A DNA stretch of 64,000 nucleotides from Thalassotalea litorea (GTDB lineage Bacteria > Pseudomonadota > Gammaproteobacteria > Enterobacterales > Alteromonadaceae): assembly GCF_005843925.1 (NCBI RefSeq), contig NZ_VCBC01000005.1:1-64000 (forward strand), in the 5' to 3' direction. The notes beneath the pieces are model-generated. The model was not told where the DNA came from, made no database searches, and was given only the letters and a program-made list of their open reading frames with translations. A program made the position numbers and the translations under genes. This document shows positions 1-7,191 of this stretch, one piece after another; position 1 is the stretch's first letter; each line of letters opens with the position of its first letter.

Positions 1-32
1 GAAGTGTTAAAGTTGTTAAGATAATTTGCATA

Positions 33-73
33 TAACAAGCTGTTCAAGCGGGACAAATAACAGGGCGTTAGGT
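33..73 (+). repeat. attC site, short form
   Basis: It starts with taacaag and ends with core gttaggt, but only about 41 bases separate the ends. The central half found in full sites of this array is missing. It belongs to the cassette lying left of the window. Confidence 0.6.
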
Positions 74-81
74 GCATAAGC

Positions 82-426
82 GTGACTAAGAAACAGGCCA
101 TATCAATCTTATTAATAGTTATAGCTTTTATAAGTCTATCTGTAGTTTTTTTACTTAATTCTGCAGCGCCAAAATTTAGAGTAGAAAATAGATCTCCTAG
201 CCCAGTTCATGTTGTTTCTTATTGGCGAAATGAGTCAAAAGATCTTGGGTTATTAAATAGTGGTGACATCGTTATTTTCGAGATTAATGCTGAAGCTGCT
301 ATGACTTTCAAAGTTACTTTAAGTAATGGAGAAGTCATTATTACAGAGCCAATGTATTTTACTTCAGGGACTAAAATATATGCTCAAATCAACGAAAAAG
401 GCGTTGATGTAAGTTCTAGCACCTAA
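82..426 (+). CDS. Cassette-encoded small membrane-anchored protein, unknown function
   Basis: A 114-residue protein starting at GTG, nine bases after the attC core. Residues 6-27 form one hydrophobic segment (signal anchor), followed by about 85 residues rich in beta-branched amino acids, so it is probably an exported domain tethered to the inner membrane. The body contains a 'VENRSPSPVHVV' stretch. The last gene of the array (11747-12100) has the same layout and a comparable 'VNNSGAEIAQAKV' stretch, so the two may be distant relatives. No known family recognised. The gene ends right at the next attC, leaving no room for a terminator, so it is presumably transcribed with its neighbours. Confidence 0.7.
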   Translation: MTKKQAISILLIVIAFISLSVVFLLNSAAPKFRVENRSPSPVHVVSYWRNESKDLGLLNSGDIVIFEINAEAAMTFKVTLSNGEVIITEPMYFTSGTKIYAQINEKGVDVSSST

Positions 427-518
427 CAAGAATTTAAAGCGGGATTGCTACCGTTTGCTCGGTTTCGCTTCGCTACACATTTTAGCAAACTATTATCAGC
501 CCCTTAAATGGGCGATAT
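421..518 (+). repeat. attC site with degenerate 3' core
   Basis: The inverse core acctaac overlaps the upstream stop codon. The body has 'cggtttcgcttcgct' and 'cagccccttaaatgggcg'. The expected gttaggt core reads gatatac, so the right-hand recombination core is mutated. Confidence 0.75.
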
Positions 519-555
519 ACGTAATACTCAATCACAAGTTTGGAGTTTAGATTTA

Positions 556-1062
556 ATGAAGTGCCCACGAACAGGAAGTCCACTTAAGACCGTTAAAGTT
601 GGAAAGATCGCAGTAGATATTTCCGAGGAATGTGGGGGAGTGTTTTTTGATAATCTTGAATTAGATAAATTCGATGAGAAACACGAAATAAGAGGAGAAG
701 TCCTTGTTGAGCATCTTACACAATTTGAGTCTGTAATTTTAGATGCTGATAACCGAATTAATTGCCCTAAATGTGAAAACGTGGTGATGATGAGGAGATT
801 TTATAGTCCGAAACAAGTATTAGAAATTGATGAGTGTCCTAATTGTGCAGGTATTTGGTTAGACTCTGGTGAATTAGAATTACTTCGTGAAAATTTCTCT
901 TCGGAAAGGGAAAGAATTGCTATGTGTGAAAAATTAATTCAAGAAGTTGATAAGGATCCTGATGTAATAAAACAACGAATGGAGCATCAAAATACGATAG
1001 GCAATTTGGAAACCTTCACAAAGGTAATGAATCGCTTGTTTACACCAAGACACTACCTGTAA
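556..1062 (+). CDS. Cassette-encoded TFIIB-type zinc-ribbon protein
   Basis: About 168 residues from the ATG at 556; an in-frame ATG at 508 lies inside the preceding attC and would add 16 residues. Neither start has a strong Shine-Dalgarno. I prefer 556 because family members usually begin directly with M-x-CP. Two zf-TFIIB-like units are visible: CPRTGS with a downstream ECGGVFFD segment, then CPKC...CPNC followed by GIWLDSGELE, the family hallmark. This indicates Zn binding in a cytoplasmic protein. The C-terminal 50 residues are charged and probably helical. The biochemical role of such zinc-ribbon proteins is unknown; nucleic-acid or protein binding is only inference. Confidence 0.8.
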   Translation: MKCPRTGSPLKTVKVGKIAVDISEECGGVFFDNLELDKFDEKHEIRGEVLVEHLTQFESVILDADNRINCPKCENVVMMRRFYSPKQVLEIDECPNCAGIWLDSGELELLRENFSSERERIAMCEKLIQEVDKDPDVIKQRMEHQNTIGNLETFTKVMNRLFTPRHYL

Positions 1063-1067
1063 ATTAC

Positions 1068-1147
1068 GGATAAAAAGTTGCTTAAACGGACACAAACAGC
1101 TGGCTGTGCTCGTACCTCGCATATAGCCCCTTAGCAGGGCGTTATGT
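1068..1147 (+). repeat. attC site
   Basis: Contains 'gttgcttaaacggacacaa', a 'ctggctgtgctcgtacctcgc' arm and 'tagccccttagcagggc', ending in core gttatgt at 1141. The left core (ggataaaaag) is degenerate. Confidence 0.7.
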
Positions 1148-1190
1148 GTAAATTAAACATCGAGTATTGTCATAATTAAAATGGATATTT

Positions 1191-1379
1191 ATGAAGTGCA
1201 AAAAGTGTAAATCAGAAATTACCTCACCATTGGTTAAAGCGACAAACGTTACTGGAACTCCAATGAAATCATCATCTTGTCCTGTGTGCGGTGAAAATTT
1301 AGATGGTTCAAAAAGACATTGGGTTGTATTAGTTATTCTAATTCTCGGTATTGGTTTAATATCAAAGTATTTTGCTTAA
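1191..1379 (+). CDS. Cassette-encoded zinc-ribbon protein with C-terminal membrane segment
   Basis: A 62-residue protein. Residues 3-6 (CKKC) and 30-33 (CPVC) form a four-cysteine zinc ribbon, and residues 44-61 are one hydrophobic helix, so the ribbon is probably anchored on the cytoplasmic face of the inner membrane. It starts at ATG 43 bases after the attC core, with no clear Shine-Dalgarno. It follows another zinc-ribbon cassette, but the two share only cysteine spacing. Small size and cassette location are typical. Function unknown. Confidence 0.7.
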   Translation: MKCKKCKSEITSPLVKATNVTGTPMKSSSCPVCGENLDGSKRHWVVLVILILGIGLISKYFA

Positions 1380-1396
1380 ATTTGGGTGTGTTTTAC

Positions 1397-1476
1397 ACAT
1401 AACACGCGCATCAACGCATGGACTATATAGCTTGGCTTAGTTCGTGCTTTATTAGCCCGTTATGCGGGCGTTATGT
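1397..1476 (+). repeat. attC site
   Basis: Inverse core acataac and core gttatgt. The arms contain 'cttggcttagttcgtgct' and 'attagcccgttatgcgggc'. Confidence 0.75.
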
Positions 1477-1494
1477 GCTTAGAAGAGTTCATTG

Positions 1495-1962
1495 ATGTAT
1501 CGAAATTTATTAAAGATAATCATAGTCTTATTTTTCCTTTCAGGTTGCGCTGAAAGAGCGGTTAATATTACTGACAAAGAGGGAAAGATTGTAGGAGGTT
1601 GTAATGCGGGTTTTGATTGGCATTTTTATGGCCTTCAAGACTCTATTGATTATATGCTCTATGAATGTGCTAAAGATTCAATAGCTAAAGGTTTCACAAT
1701 ATCAGATGAAAGGCTTCTTACCCTTGATTTTAGGTTACCAAAACCTCCAGAAGGCAAGTCGTGGAATAAAAAATTAGCGATGCATCACTTCCATAAGGGA
1801 AACATCACCGAAAGAAAGCTCGGTTATATTCTTGCCGCTATAGAATACGAATATCAGAAGGTTGTTTGGCCAGCAGAAGATGATTTAGCTAACGGCAAAA
1901 TCACTCAGGCTGAATTCAATAAAATAATCAAAGATGCCAAATTTAAATGGCTTGGCGAATGA
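1495..1962 (+). CDS. Cassette-encoded lipoprotein, unknown function
   Basis: A 155-residue protein from ATG 1495, with a purine-rich 'agaag' upstream; a TTG directly before it is less likely. Residues 1-17 are a signal sequence ending in the lipobox LSGC, so the mature protein is predicted to be lipidated on Cys. The mature part has no recognisable domain. It contains a short Lys/Glu-rich helical C-terminal half, 'AAIEYEYQKVVWPAEDDLANG' in part, that may form helices. Followed immediately by an attC. Lipoprotein status is well supported; the role is unknown. Confidence 0.75.
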   Translation: MYRNLLKIIIVLFFLSGCAERAVNITDKEGKIVGGCNAGFDWHFYGLQDSIDYMLYECAKDSIAKGFTISDERLLTLDFRLPKPPEGKSWNKKLAMHHFHKGNITERKLGYILAAIEYEYQKVVWPAEDDLANGKITQAEFNKIIKDAKFKWLGE

Positions 1963-1965
1963 AAC

Positions 1966-2069
1966 ACACAACAAGATGATAAAGGAAAATGACGTCTTAA
2001 GGTTGGCTAGATGTTCGTTCCTCACAAATATTGGCCAAGTATTTTACGTCGCTTATGTAGGCGTTAGCT
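1966..2069 (+). repeat. attC site
   Basis: Begins with acacaac just after the lipoprotein stop codon. The arms contain 'gttggctagatgttcgttcct' in part and 'attggccaa'. Core gttagct at 2063. Confidence 0.72.
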
Positions 2070-2106
2070 GCTATATCGTAATCACCCTATACAAAAGGAA
2101 GTCATC

Positions 2107-3057
2107 TTGCCATTGAATCGAATGCTTACATTTCTACTGCTGACGCTCATCGTACAGGGTGCAAATGCCGAACCTCTTATCAAAGAAGCTTCGGGAATTG
2201 TGCGTTTGGGCAATAAACTTTTAATTGTCGCCGACGGTGACTTGGGTAATTACTACGAATACGACATAACCGATCTTAGAAGTCGACATATTGTTTTTAG
2301 TGAAGCGGGCCGACTGCACAGCAAGCAGATCATTGAGGCAAAACTGCATGTGGACTTTGAAAGTATCGATGTGCTCGCTGACGGGGAAGTTATTGTGCTT
2401 TCGGAGCGATTACGGTCGCTTGTGTCTGATAAGGGTACGATCATTTCGTATCCAAGCCGATTCGGGGAATACGCACAAGCGGGACTTGAAGGCCTTGCAT
2501 CGCGCCCAACGCCTGGTGAGCGGGGTAGTTATGATATCGCCGTTCTTTGGGAAGGGGGCTATCCGATAGCGCGATTCCTACCCGCCGAAATTGCACCGCC
2601 AACCCGAGCACTGCGCCCGGTTGTGATCTTACATACTCTTGTAAATGGTGTGGTACCCAAACCATCAAAGGAAGTTGTACTTAACACCGATTCGCTATCC
2701 AAGTGGGTCGATCAAAAAGAGCCCAAAGGCCAAGAACCCCATGCTTTTCGCTTTCGTGCCCCCGATCTTGTGTGGCACAGGGATGGATTTATAGTGCTAC
2801 TGAGTAGCGTTCGAATGCCAAGTAGTGACGACAGTAACCGCTATGGTCCGGCAGTGCTTCAGCGATTTGATCTCAGTGGTGAACCCATAGGGCAGCCGTT
2901 TGAGCTAGCTCCCCAGTTGAAATCTTTGAAGGTTCCTGTTAATAAAAACTGGGAAGGCTTGGCGTGGTATGAGCCAGGGAAGACACTCATGCTTGTCAAT
3001 GACGATGATCGAAATGACGCACATGTGCCTTTGATAGATATCCCGCTAGGCTGGTAA
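2107..3057 (+). CDS. Cassette-encoded exported esterase/phytase-like propeller protein
   Basis: A 316-residue protein starting at TTG 2107, with 'aaaggaag' about six bases upstream; an internal ATG at 2122 would still leave a signal peptide. Residues 1-21 form a signal peptide ending ANA. Recurrent motifs (SGIVRLGNKLLIVADGD, FESIDVLADGEVIVLSE, LEGLAS, NWEGLAWYEPGKTLMLVNDDD) resemble the 'esterase-like activity of phytase' or SdiA-regulated beta-propeller families: repeated 'EGLA' strands with acidic loops. A periplasmic hydrolase or ligand-binding propeller is inferred. The gene appears more GC-rich than neighbouring cassettes, suggesting a different origin. Its downstream attC is disrupted by an IS remnant. 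Confidence 0.72.
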   Translation: MPLNRMLTFLLLTLIVQGANAEPLIKEASGIVRLGNKLLIVADGDLGNYYEYDITDLRSRHIVFSEAGRLHSKQIIEAKLHVDFESIDVLADGEVIVLSERLRSLVSDKGTIISYPSRFGEYAQAGLEGLASRPTPGERGSYDIAVLWEGGYPIARFLPAEIAPPTRALRPVVILHTLVNGVVPKPSKEVVLNTDSLSKWVDQKEPKGQEPHAFRFRAPDLVWHRDGFIVLLSSVRMPSSDDSNRYGPAVLQRFDLSGEPIGQPFELAPQLKSLKVPVNKNWEGLAWYEPGKTLMLVNDDDRNDAHVPLIDIPLGW

Positions 3058-3065
3058 TTGGCCGC

Positions 3066-3090
3066 AGCTAACAAGTCATGCAAAAGGATA
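3066..3090 (+). repeat. attC remnant (left part only)
   Basis: agctaacaagtcatgcaaaag resembles the left arm of other sites here, e.g. the site starting at 6633. It then stops abruptly where IS-like sequence begins, so the rest of this attC is lost. Confidence 0.55.
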
Positions 3091-3270
3091 CTGCTCCTCC
3101 CCCGTTTTAGTGGACACCTCTTCATTACTTTGAGGAGGCTAAAATGCCTATAAACCCAGCCTTGAAAAACGTGGTTTTACCCTATAAATTTTAAAATCAA
3201 AGCTGTCGAACTAAGTTTACGAAATGATGTGATGTCAAAGGAGGTTGCTGAACCGCTTGCATTTGTTATG
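3091..3270 (+). pseudogene. IS3-family insertion sequence remnant with decayed orfA
   Basis: A terminal-inverted-repeat-like 'cccccgttttagtggacacc' is followed by a strong ribosome site (gaggag) and ATG at 3144, as in IS3-family orfA genes. In the frame beginning at 3190 the DNA encodes FKIKAVELSLRNDVMSKEVA, a recognisable orfA helix-turn-helix N-terminus. The ATG and this frame are not continuous: the ATG frame meets a stop within 20 codons. No orfB and no right end are present. The transposase frame runs directly into a hydrophobic tail (SFPFGAAFGNFIWLNIVF, stop 3325-3327) that looks like the end of an unrelated membrane protein, so a deletion fused the two. Confidence 0.65.
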
Positions 3271-3344
3271 TCATTTCCATTTGGAGCAGCATTCGGCAAT
3301 TTTATTTGGCTTAATATTGTTTTTTAAGCGTAATCAATTTAAAT

Positions 3345-3447
3345 GTGTTACGTAGCAAGTCGTATAAAAGGGCAAAAAACAGTCGGCTTTTGTTCTTTCG
3401 TCGCTTAAATTAGCCAACAATTTTTGTTTCATAGCTATGCTTTATAC
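3345..3447 (+). repeat. Degenerate attC site
   Basis: The body matches other sites: 'gggcaaaaaacagtcggct', 'ttctttcgtcgct', 'tagccaacaatttttg'. Both terminal cores are poor, so recombination activity is doubtful. Confidence 0.6.
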
Positions 3448-3519
3448 GGACACTGACTGAGCAATAATCAGGTCAATTTGAACTTATGATAATTGTCATG
3501 GTGATTAGGAATTTAGGAA

Positions 3520-4596
3520 ATGAAGCTTTTTGTTAAAACACTCAGCATTCTAAGCATTTTGGCCGTGTTAGTTGCTTTTCTTGTACAAATGCCAGCGGTA
3601 CAAGAACAATTAATACAGAGAGAAATTACCCAAAGCATGTCTAACGTCCCTGATGATCTTTTTGCTGAGGATGCGTTGCGAATAACACTATGTGGCAGCG
3701 CCGCACCTATGCCCACCAAGGATCGAGCAGCAACTTGCGTCATGGTTATTGCCGGTGGTAAGTTCTATATAGTCGATACAGGTAACCGTAGTACTAATAA
3801 TCTTGGGATTTGGCGGATTCCAGCTAAACGTGTAGGGGCGGTTTTACTAACCCATTTTCATTCGGATCATATGGGTGATTTGGGTGAGTTCAATATGATG
3901 ACTTGGGCGCAGGGGCGTGATGCACCACTTGACGTATACGGCCCCATAGGCGTGAAGCAAGTGGTCGAAGGCTTTGCCCAAGCTTATGCGCTGGACAGCG
4001 CTTATCGTACGGCACACCATGGTGAAGACTATTTAAATCCTGCGATAGGAAGGATGGTAGCTAAAGAAATTCGTTTAGAGGGTGATTCAGCAACAGTGTT
4101 GGATGACGGGGCGCTGAAGATAACGATGTTTTCTGTCAATCATGCACCGATACATCCCGCCGTTGGGTATCGTTTTGATTACAAAGGGCGCTCAGTTGTA
4201 GTAAGTGGGGATACGACGAAAATTGAGAAAACAATTAAATTCTCAAGAGACGCTGATGTGTTGTTTCATGAAGGTTTATCTCGGCATATCGTGAAACAAA
4301 TGGAAATCGAATCAGGTAAAATCGGTAATAAACAGTTAGAGAAGATTATGTTCGATATACAGGACTATCACACTTCTCCAGTCGAGGCGGCTGAAGTAGC
4401 AAATGAAGCTAAAGTCAAAGAATTGGTTCTCTATCACCTCGTTCCAGCGCCAGATAACAAAGTTGCTGAATGGACGTTTATGCGAGACGTAAAGGAGGTT
4501 CGACCAACGGGTGTGACAATTGGGTATGATGGCCTGACGTTTACATTGCCCATCGGTTCTGAAGATATTTATCAGGAAAATTTGAATGACCGATAG
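3520..4596 (+). CDS. MBL-fold metallo-hydrolase, membrane-anchored or exported
   Basis: A 358-residue protein starting at ATG 3520, with 'attagga' upstream. Residues 1-24 form an uncleaved anchor or signal segment. The metallo-beta-lactamase signature THFHSDHMGD (HxHxDH, near residue 112) is present, with a later His in 'SVNHAPIHPA', an Asp in 'VVSGDTTK' and a terminal 'YHLVP'. This is the ribonuclease Z / arylsulfatase-like branch rather than class B beta-lactamase. A periplasmic phosphodiesterase or sulfatase-type hydrolase is plausible; the substrate is unknown. It sits between a degenerate attC and a short attC, so it is probably part of one long cassette of about 1.4 kb. Confidence 0.85.
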   Translation: MKLFVKTLSILSILAVLVAFLVQMPAVQEQLIQREITQSMSNVPDDLFAEDALRITLCGSAAPMPTKDRAATCVMVIAGGKFYIVDTGNRSTNNLGIWRIPAKRVGAVLLTHFHSDHMGDLGEFNMMTWAQGRDAPLDVYGPIGVKQVVEGFAQAYALDSAYRTAHHGEDYLNPAIGRMVAKEIRLEGDSATVLDDGALKITMFSVNHAPIHPAVGYRFDYKGRSVVVSGDTTKIEKTIKFSRDADVLFHEGLSRHIVKQMEIESGKIGNKQLEKIMFDIQDYHTSPVEAAEVANEAKVKELVLYHLVPAPDNKVAEWTFMRDVKEVRPTGVTIGYDGLTFTLPIGSEDIYQENLNDR

Positions 4597-4601
4597 TCGG
4601 C

Positions 4602-4877
4602 TCATTTAATTGAAAAGCAATAAAGTAGAGAGCTGTGCGCGAGAAAATCATCACGTATAACATGGCGCTGATGAGCTCTAAATATTTCCACAGAGCTCGG
4701 TGTTATATTCACATCCTGCGATTTTTCGAAGAAATCAGGAGCGGTTGAAACGTCAGGGAATGGCGCAGGAGAATCAGTAAAGTCACCCGCGTATGCATTC
4801 CCAATCAGCGTAAACGTCCAGCTTAAAAAACTAGATGTCGCGTAAAATTGAGATAACGAAAGTCGATAGTTGTGCAT
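4602..4877 (-). CDS. Possible reverse-oriented small exported protein in cassette
   Basis: A 91-residue open frame opposite to all other cassette genes. Residues 1-31 look like a signal peptide (hydrophobic FLSWTFTLIGNAYA, then GDF), and the 'YAGDF' cleavage region resembles that of the DUF1287 cassette product at 8092-8691. No Shine-Dalgarno is visible, and the start codon lies at the edge of an attC. The frame fills the space between the MBL gene and the attC, which would otherwise be about 280 bases of unexplained DNA. Function unknown; it may be a chance frame. Confidence 0.35.
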   Translation of the reverse strand: MHNYRLSLSQFYATSSFLSWTFTLIGNAYAGDFTDSPAPFPDVSTAPDFFEKSQDVNITPSSVEIFRAHQRHVIRDDFLAHSSLLYCFSIK

Positions 4878-4929
4878 ATAACAAGGGCATCAACGGTGAT
4901 GCCAGGACTTCGTTATGGCAGTGTTATGT
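4876..4929 (+). repeat. attC site, short form
   Basis: atataac start and gttatgt core only about 54 bases apart. The arms 'ggcatcaacggtgatgcc' make a hairpin on their own. It lacks the 'cctcgct...tagccaa' half. Confidence 0.55.
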
Positions 4930-4956
4930 TTCAGCAACTTAAAAAGGATAACTAAA

Positions 4957-5427
4957 TTGAGTCAGGAATTTTACTCTACGCCCTCAGCAAATCTGGATAT
5001 AAGAGATACATCAAGAAGTAGCCCTGTCAAAGCTATTAGCATAGCAGTGCTGGTTAGTTTCGTGGGTTCCATGATAGTTGCTATGCTGATTGGCATAATT
5101 TATGGCATATATATTGGCACTGTAGGTTTACATCCGGACGCAGAAACAGAAGTATATCTACCAAGTTCAGTTATGTATCTCGCTTTCATTATTGAAGGAG
5201 CATTATTTTCTTTATGGTCGGGCCAATATGTCGCTAAAAAAACCAACTTTAAAGAATACAGGTACTGCATCTATTTGATTTTAATTTGTAGTTCGCTAAG
5301 TTTAATTATGTTTTGGATAATACCCGATCAATATAACGCACAGCCACTTTGGTATACCATTGCACGCTTCTTGAATTATCCATTTGCTGTATTATTAGGC
5401 TGCTGGTTACAGGTCAAAAGAACATAA
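4957..5427 (+). CDS. Cassette-encoded four-helix membrane protein, unknown function
   Basis: 156 residues from TTG 4957, chosen because 'aaaaagga' sits about eight bases upstream; an upstream ATG at 4915 falls inside the attC and lacks a ribosome site. Four hydrophobic segments are visible (about residues 25-50, 70-90, 100-118 and 130-150 of this form). The N-terminal 20 residues are polar. No family recognised. The stop codon is embedded in the following attC, and expression presumably depends on upstream read-through. Confidence 0.7.
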   Translation: MSQEFYSTPSANLDIRDTSRSSPVKAISIAVLVSFVGSMIVAMLIGIIYGIYIGTVGLHPDAETEVYLPSSVMYLAFIIEGALFSLWSGQYVAKKTNFKEYRYCIYLILICSSLSLIMFWIIPDQYNAQPLWYTIARFLNYPFAVLLGCWLQVKRT

Positions 5428-5594
5428 CAAATTAGTTCAATACATTGCGGCAGCAAACAGTCTCTATTGGGCGCAGCTGCGGTGCCCATCGACTCCAAAC
5501 GTAATATTCAAGTGTTTACTTAAAACCGTTGGCTTTTGCGCGTTCCTCGCTTATTTTCGCCAACAATTATTTACCTCTTAACGAGGCGTTAACC
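5422..5594 (+). repeat. Long or composite attC site
   Basis: Begins acataac at the stop codon and ends in gttaacc (5588-5594). It is about 170 bases, nearly twice the others here. The second half has the usual 'ccgttggcttttgcgcgttcctcgctt' elements. The first half, with 'ttgggcgcagctgcggtgccc', does not match the array, so it may be a fusion of two sites or carry an insertion. Confidence 0.6.
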
Positions 5595-5616
5595 ATCAAA
5601 TGGAGTTGTCGAGAGA

Positions 5617-5907
5617 ATGAATGAAAAAGTTTTGGCTTTAGGTGAAAAATGTTTACGTTTAGTGACATCTAATAAAAGTACATCGAGTTTTCTTGGCGGG
5701 AAGCCTCTAGTCGGAGGTCAGTTTGAATGGCCGCGGAAAAATGACAAACCTCTTGGCTTTATCGGACAATTAGACTTAAAAGAAATCAATTCAGAAAAAG
5801 AAATAGATTGGCTACCCCAAGTAGGAAGACTTTTATTTTTTATTGCTGAGTTTATCCCTTTCGGTATTATTTATTATTGGTATCTAAAGCCAGTATACGG
5901 CATATAA
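5617..5907 (+). pseudogene. Truncated DUF1963 (YwqG-like) cassette gene
   Basis: A 96-residue product with good ATG context (gagagaatg). Residues 25-77 match the beginning of DUF1963 proteins: FLGGKPLVGGQFEWPRKNDK, PLGFIGQLDL, LPQVGRLLFFI. Full members are roughly 250 residues or longer. Here the sequence leaves the family after residue 78 and ends with a hydrophobic tail (FIPFGIIYYWYLKPVYGI) unlike the family. It is therefore probably a 5' fragment fused to other DNA and then closed by an attC, rather than a working DUF1963 protein. The role of the intact family is not established. Confidence 0.65.
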
Positions 5908-6004
5908 CAGGCGCATTAAGACGGAACGGCTAACAGTTTTCTTAGTTCCGCTTCGCTGCACAAGTTTAGCCAAACATTATCAGCCCCTTAACAGGACATT
6001 AGCA
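5902..6004 (+). repeat. attC site
   Basis: atataac start overlapping the stop codon, body 'ccgcttcgctgcacaagt' and 'cagccccttaacagg', and a weak core attagca. Confidence 0.72.
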
Positions 6005-6018
6005 GTACAAGGATGCAA

Positions 6019-6663
6019 ATGAGTACTATCGATTATTCTAAATACACGTTGAACGATCTATTGGATGTAAAAGAGAAGATTTCACCAGATTCGCCAAACT
6101 ACAATTCATTGCAACTAGAACTTGAAAATAGAAAGGATGAAATTTCAGAAGCAATTGAAAAGTCTAAAGAAGAGGCCTTTTCAATTGCTAAGAATAGAGT
6201 GAAAATTATCGGCTACTTCCAACTAACTGCTGCAGTGGCGATTTTACTTTATTATGTCGGTTCTATTTTCGATGGCTCATTTTCATTTCTAAGTACCGTC
6301 GTTGCTATACCATTTATAGCGCTTAATGCAATCGCAGGGATGACCGCGATAAAAGAAAATCACAAATACTATTGGCTTTCAATACTAAACCAGTCTCTTC
6401 AAGTACTTAGTATTGGTCTTGGATCTATTTCGGCAACATACTCAGGGCTTGGTAGTGCATATGTTTATATAAGCTGGAATACTCAATTTTTATTTGGTGC
6501 ATCAGCTTCATTTTCGCCTGGCTTTTCATTTAATCAATATACAGGCAACCTGCCAACGCAGTGGATCTCAATTGATATAGTGGCAATTATATTTATAAGT
6601 GCGCTCCTAACTGTGAGTAAAGTTAAAAGTACTGCGAACAAGTCATTAAATCAGGATCAATAA
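6019..6663 (+). CDS. Cassette-encoded multi-pass membrane protein
   Basis: A 214-residue protein from ATG 6019 ('aagga' seven bases upstream); an in-frame ATG at 6013 overlaps that ribosome site. Residues 1-55 are polar and helical (rich in Lys/Glu), followed by about four hydrophobic segments from residue 60 to 205. This gives a cytoplasmic N-terminus and a membrane domain. The last nine codons (ANKSLNQDQ) are encoded by the left arm of the following attC, a common feature of integron cassette genes. No enzymatic motif seen; function unknown. Confidence 0.72.
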   Translation: MSTIDYSKYTLNDLLDVKEKISPDSPNYNSLQLELENRKDEISEAIEKSKEEAFSIAKNRVKIIGYFQLTAAVAILLYYVGSIFDGSFSFLSTVVAIPFIALNAIAGMTAIKENHKYYWLSILNQSLQVLSIGLGSISATYSGLGSAYVYISWNTQFLFGASASFSPGFSFNQYTGNLPTQWISIDIVAIIFISALLTVSKVKSTANKSLNQDQ

Positions 6664-6732
6664 AAGTTGGCTTTTGCTCCTGCATCGCTTATTTTAGCCA
6701 ACTGTATTTTGCCCCTTAAAAGGGCGCTAGCT
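6633..6732 (+). repeat. attC site overlapping CDS end
   Basis: tgcgaacaagtcattaaatc starts inside the upstream gene. The body has 'gttggcttttgctcctgcat', 'ttttagccaac' and 'gccccttaaaagg'. The core is gctagct at 6726. Confidence 0.72.
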
Positions 6733-6762
6733 TTCTTTAACAATAAGCATCAAGGATAGATT

Positions 6763-7077
6763 ATGAAATCGCGAATGAATTTAGTTACATTAATTTGTAT
6801 TACTGCTTTATCAGTCACAACATAAGGTTGTACATCATCGAGCTACGGTAACACTTTTACCCCTATTCAAATAAATCACGCGTCAGATCAATATACCTTA
6901 AAAATATATACTGGTGGTTTCGCGGGGACAGAATATGCAAAAAAAGATTTAGATGTAGAGGCTAAAAAATTTATCGCTCTGCATGATGAGTATGTTGATT
7001 ACAAGATTATTTCGTCTAGTTTTCAGTTAATACCTTCCGGTGTTACATTTGTTGTTGAGTTCATAAAAGAAAGCTAA
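6763..7077 (+). pseudogene. Cassette lipoprotein gene with internal stop codon
   Basis: A 104-codon frame starting at ATG 6763 with 'aagga' upstream. Codons 1-20 give a normal lipoprotein signal (MKSRMNLVTLICITALSVTT), codon 21 is TAA (6823-6825), and codons 22-23 are Gly-Cys. The stop therefore replaces the residue just before the lipobox GC. The remaining 81 codons are open to the stop at the next attC and encode a small domain with no recognised family. A single base change could restore the frame. It may be recently inactivated, read through at low level, or a sequencing error. Confidence 0.75.
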
Positions 7078-7170
7078 CAAGCTGTTCAAACGAGAGAAAT
7101 AACAGTGACTGGTTCCGCGTCGCTACACTTTTTAGCCAATTTCAATTTGCCCCTTAACAGGGCATTATGT
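7072..7170 (+). repeat. attC site
   Basis: agctaac start, 'gttcaaacgagagaaataac' arm, 'gactggttccgcgtcgct', 'gccccttaacagg', core attatgt. Confidence 0.75.
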
Positions 7171-7191
7171 GTTTAATCTCCTGGAGAGTTT

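Noticed and set aside
508..555. N-terminal extension of the zinc-ribbon gene as definite coding
   Set aside because: The codons fall within the attC and lack a ribosome site. I only list it as a possibility.
3520..4596. Class B metallo-beta-lactamase
   Set aside because: The motif pattern and length fit the ribonuclease Z / arylsulfatase-like MBL branch better.
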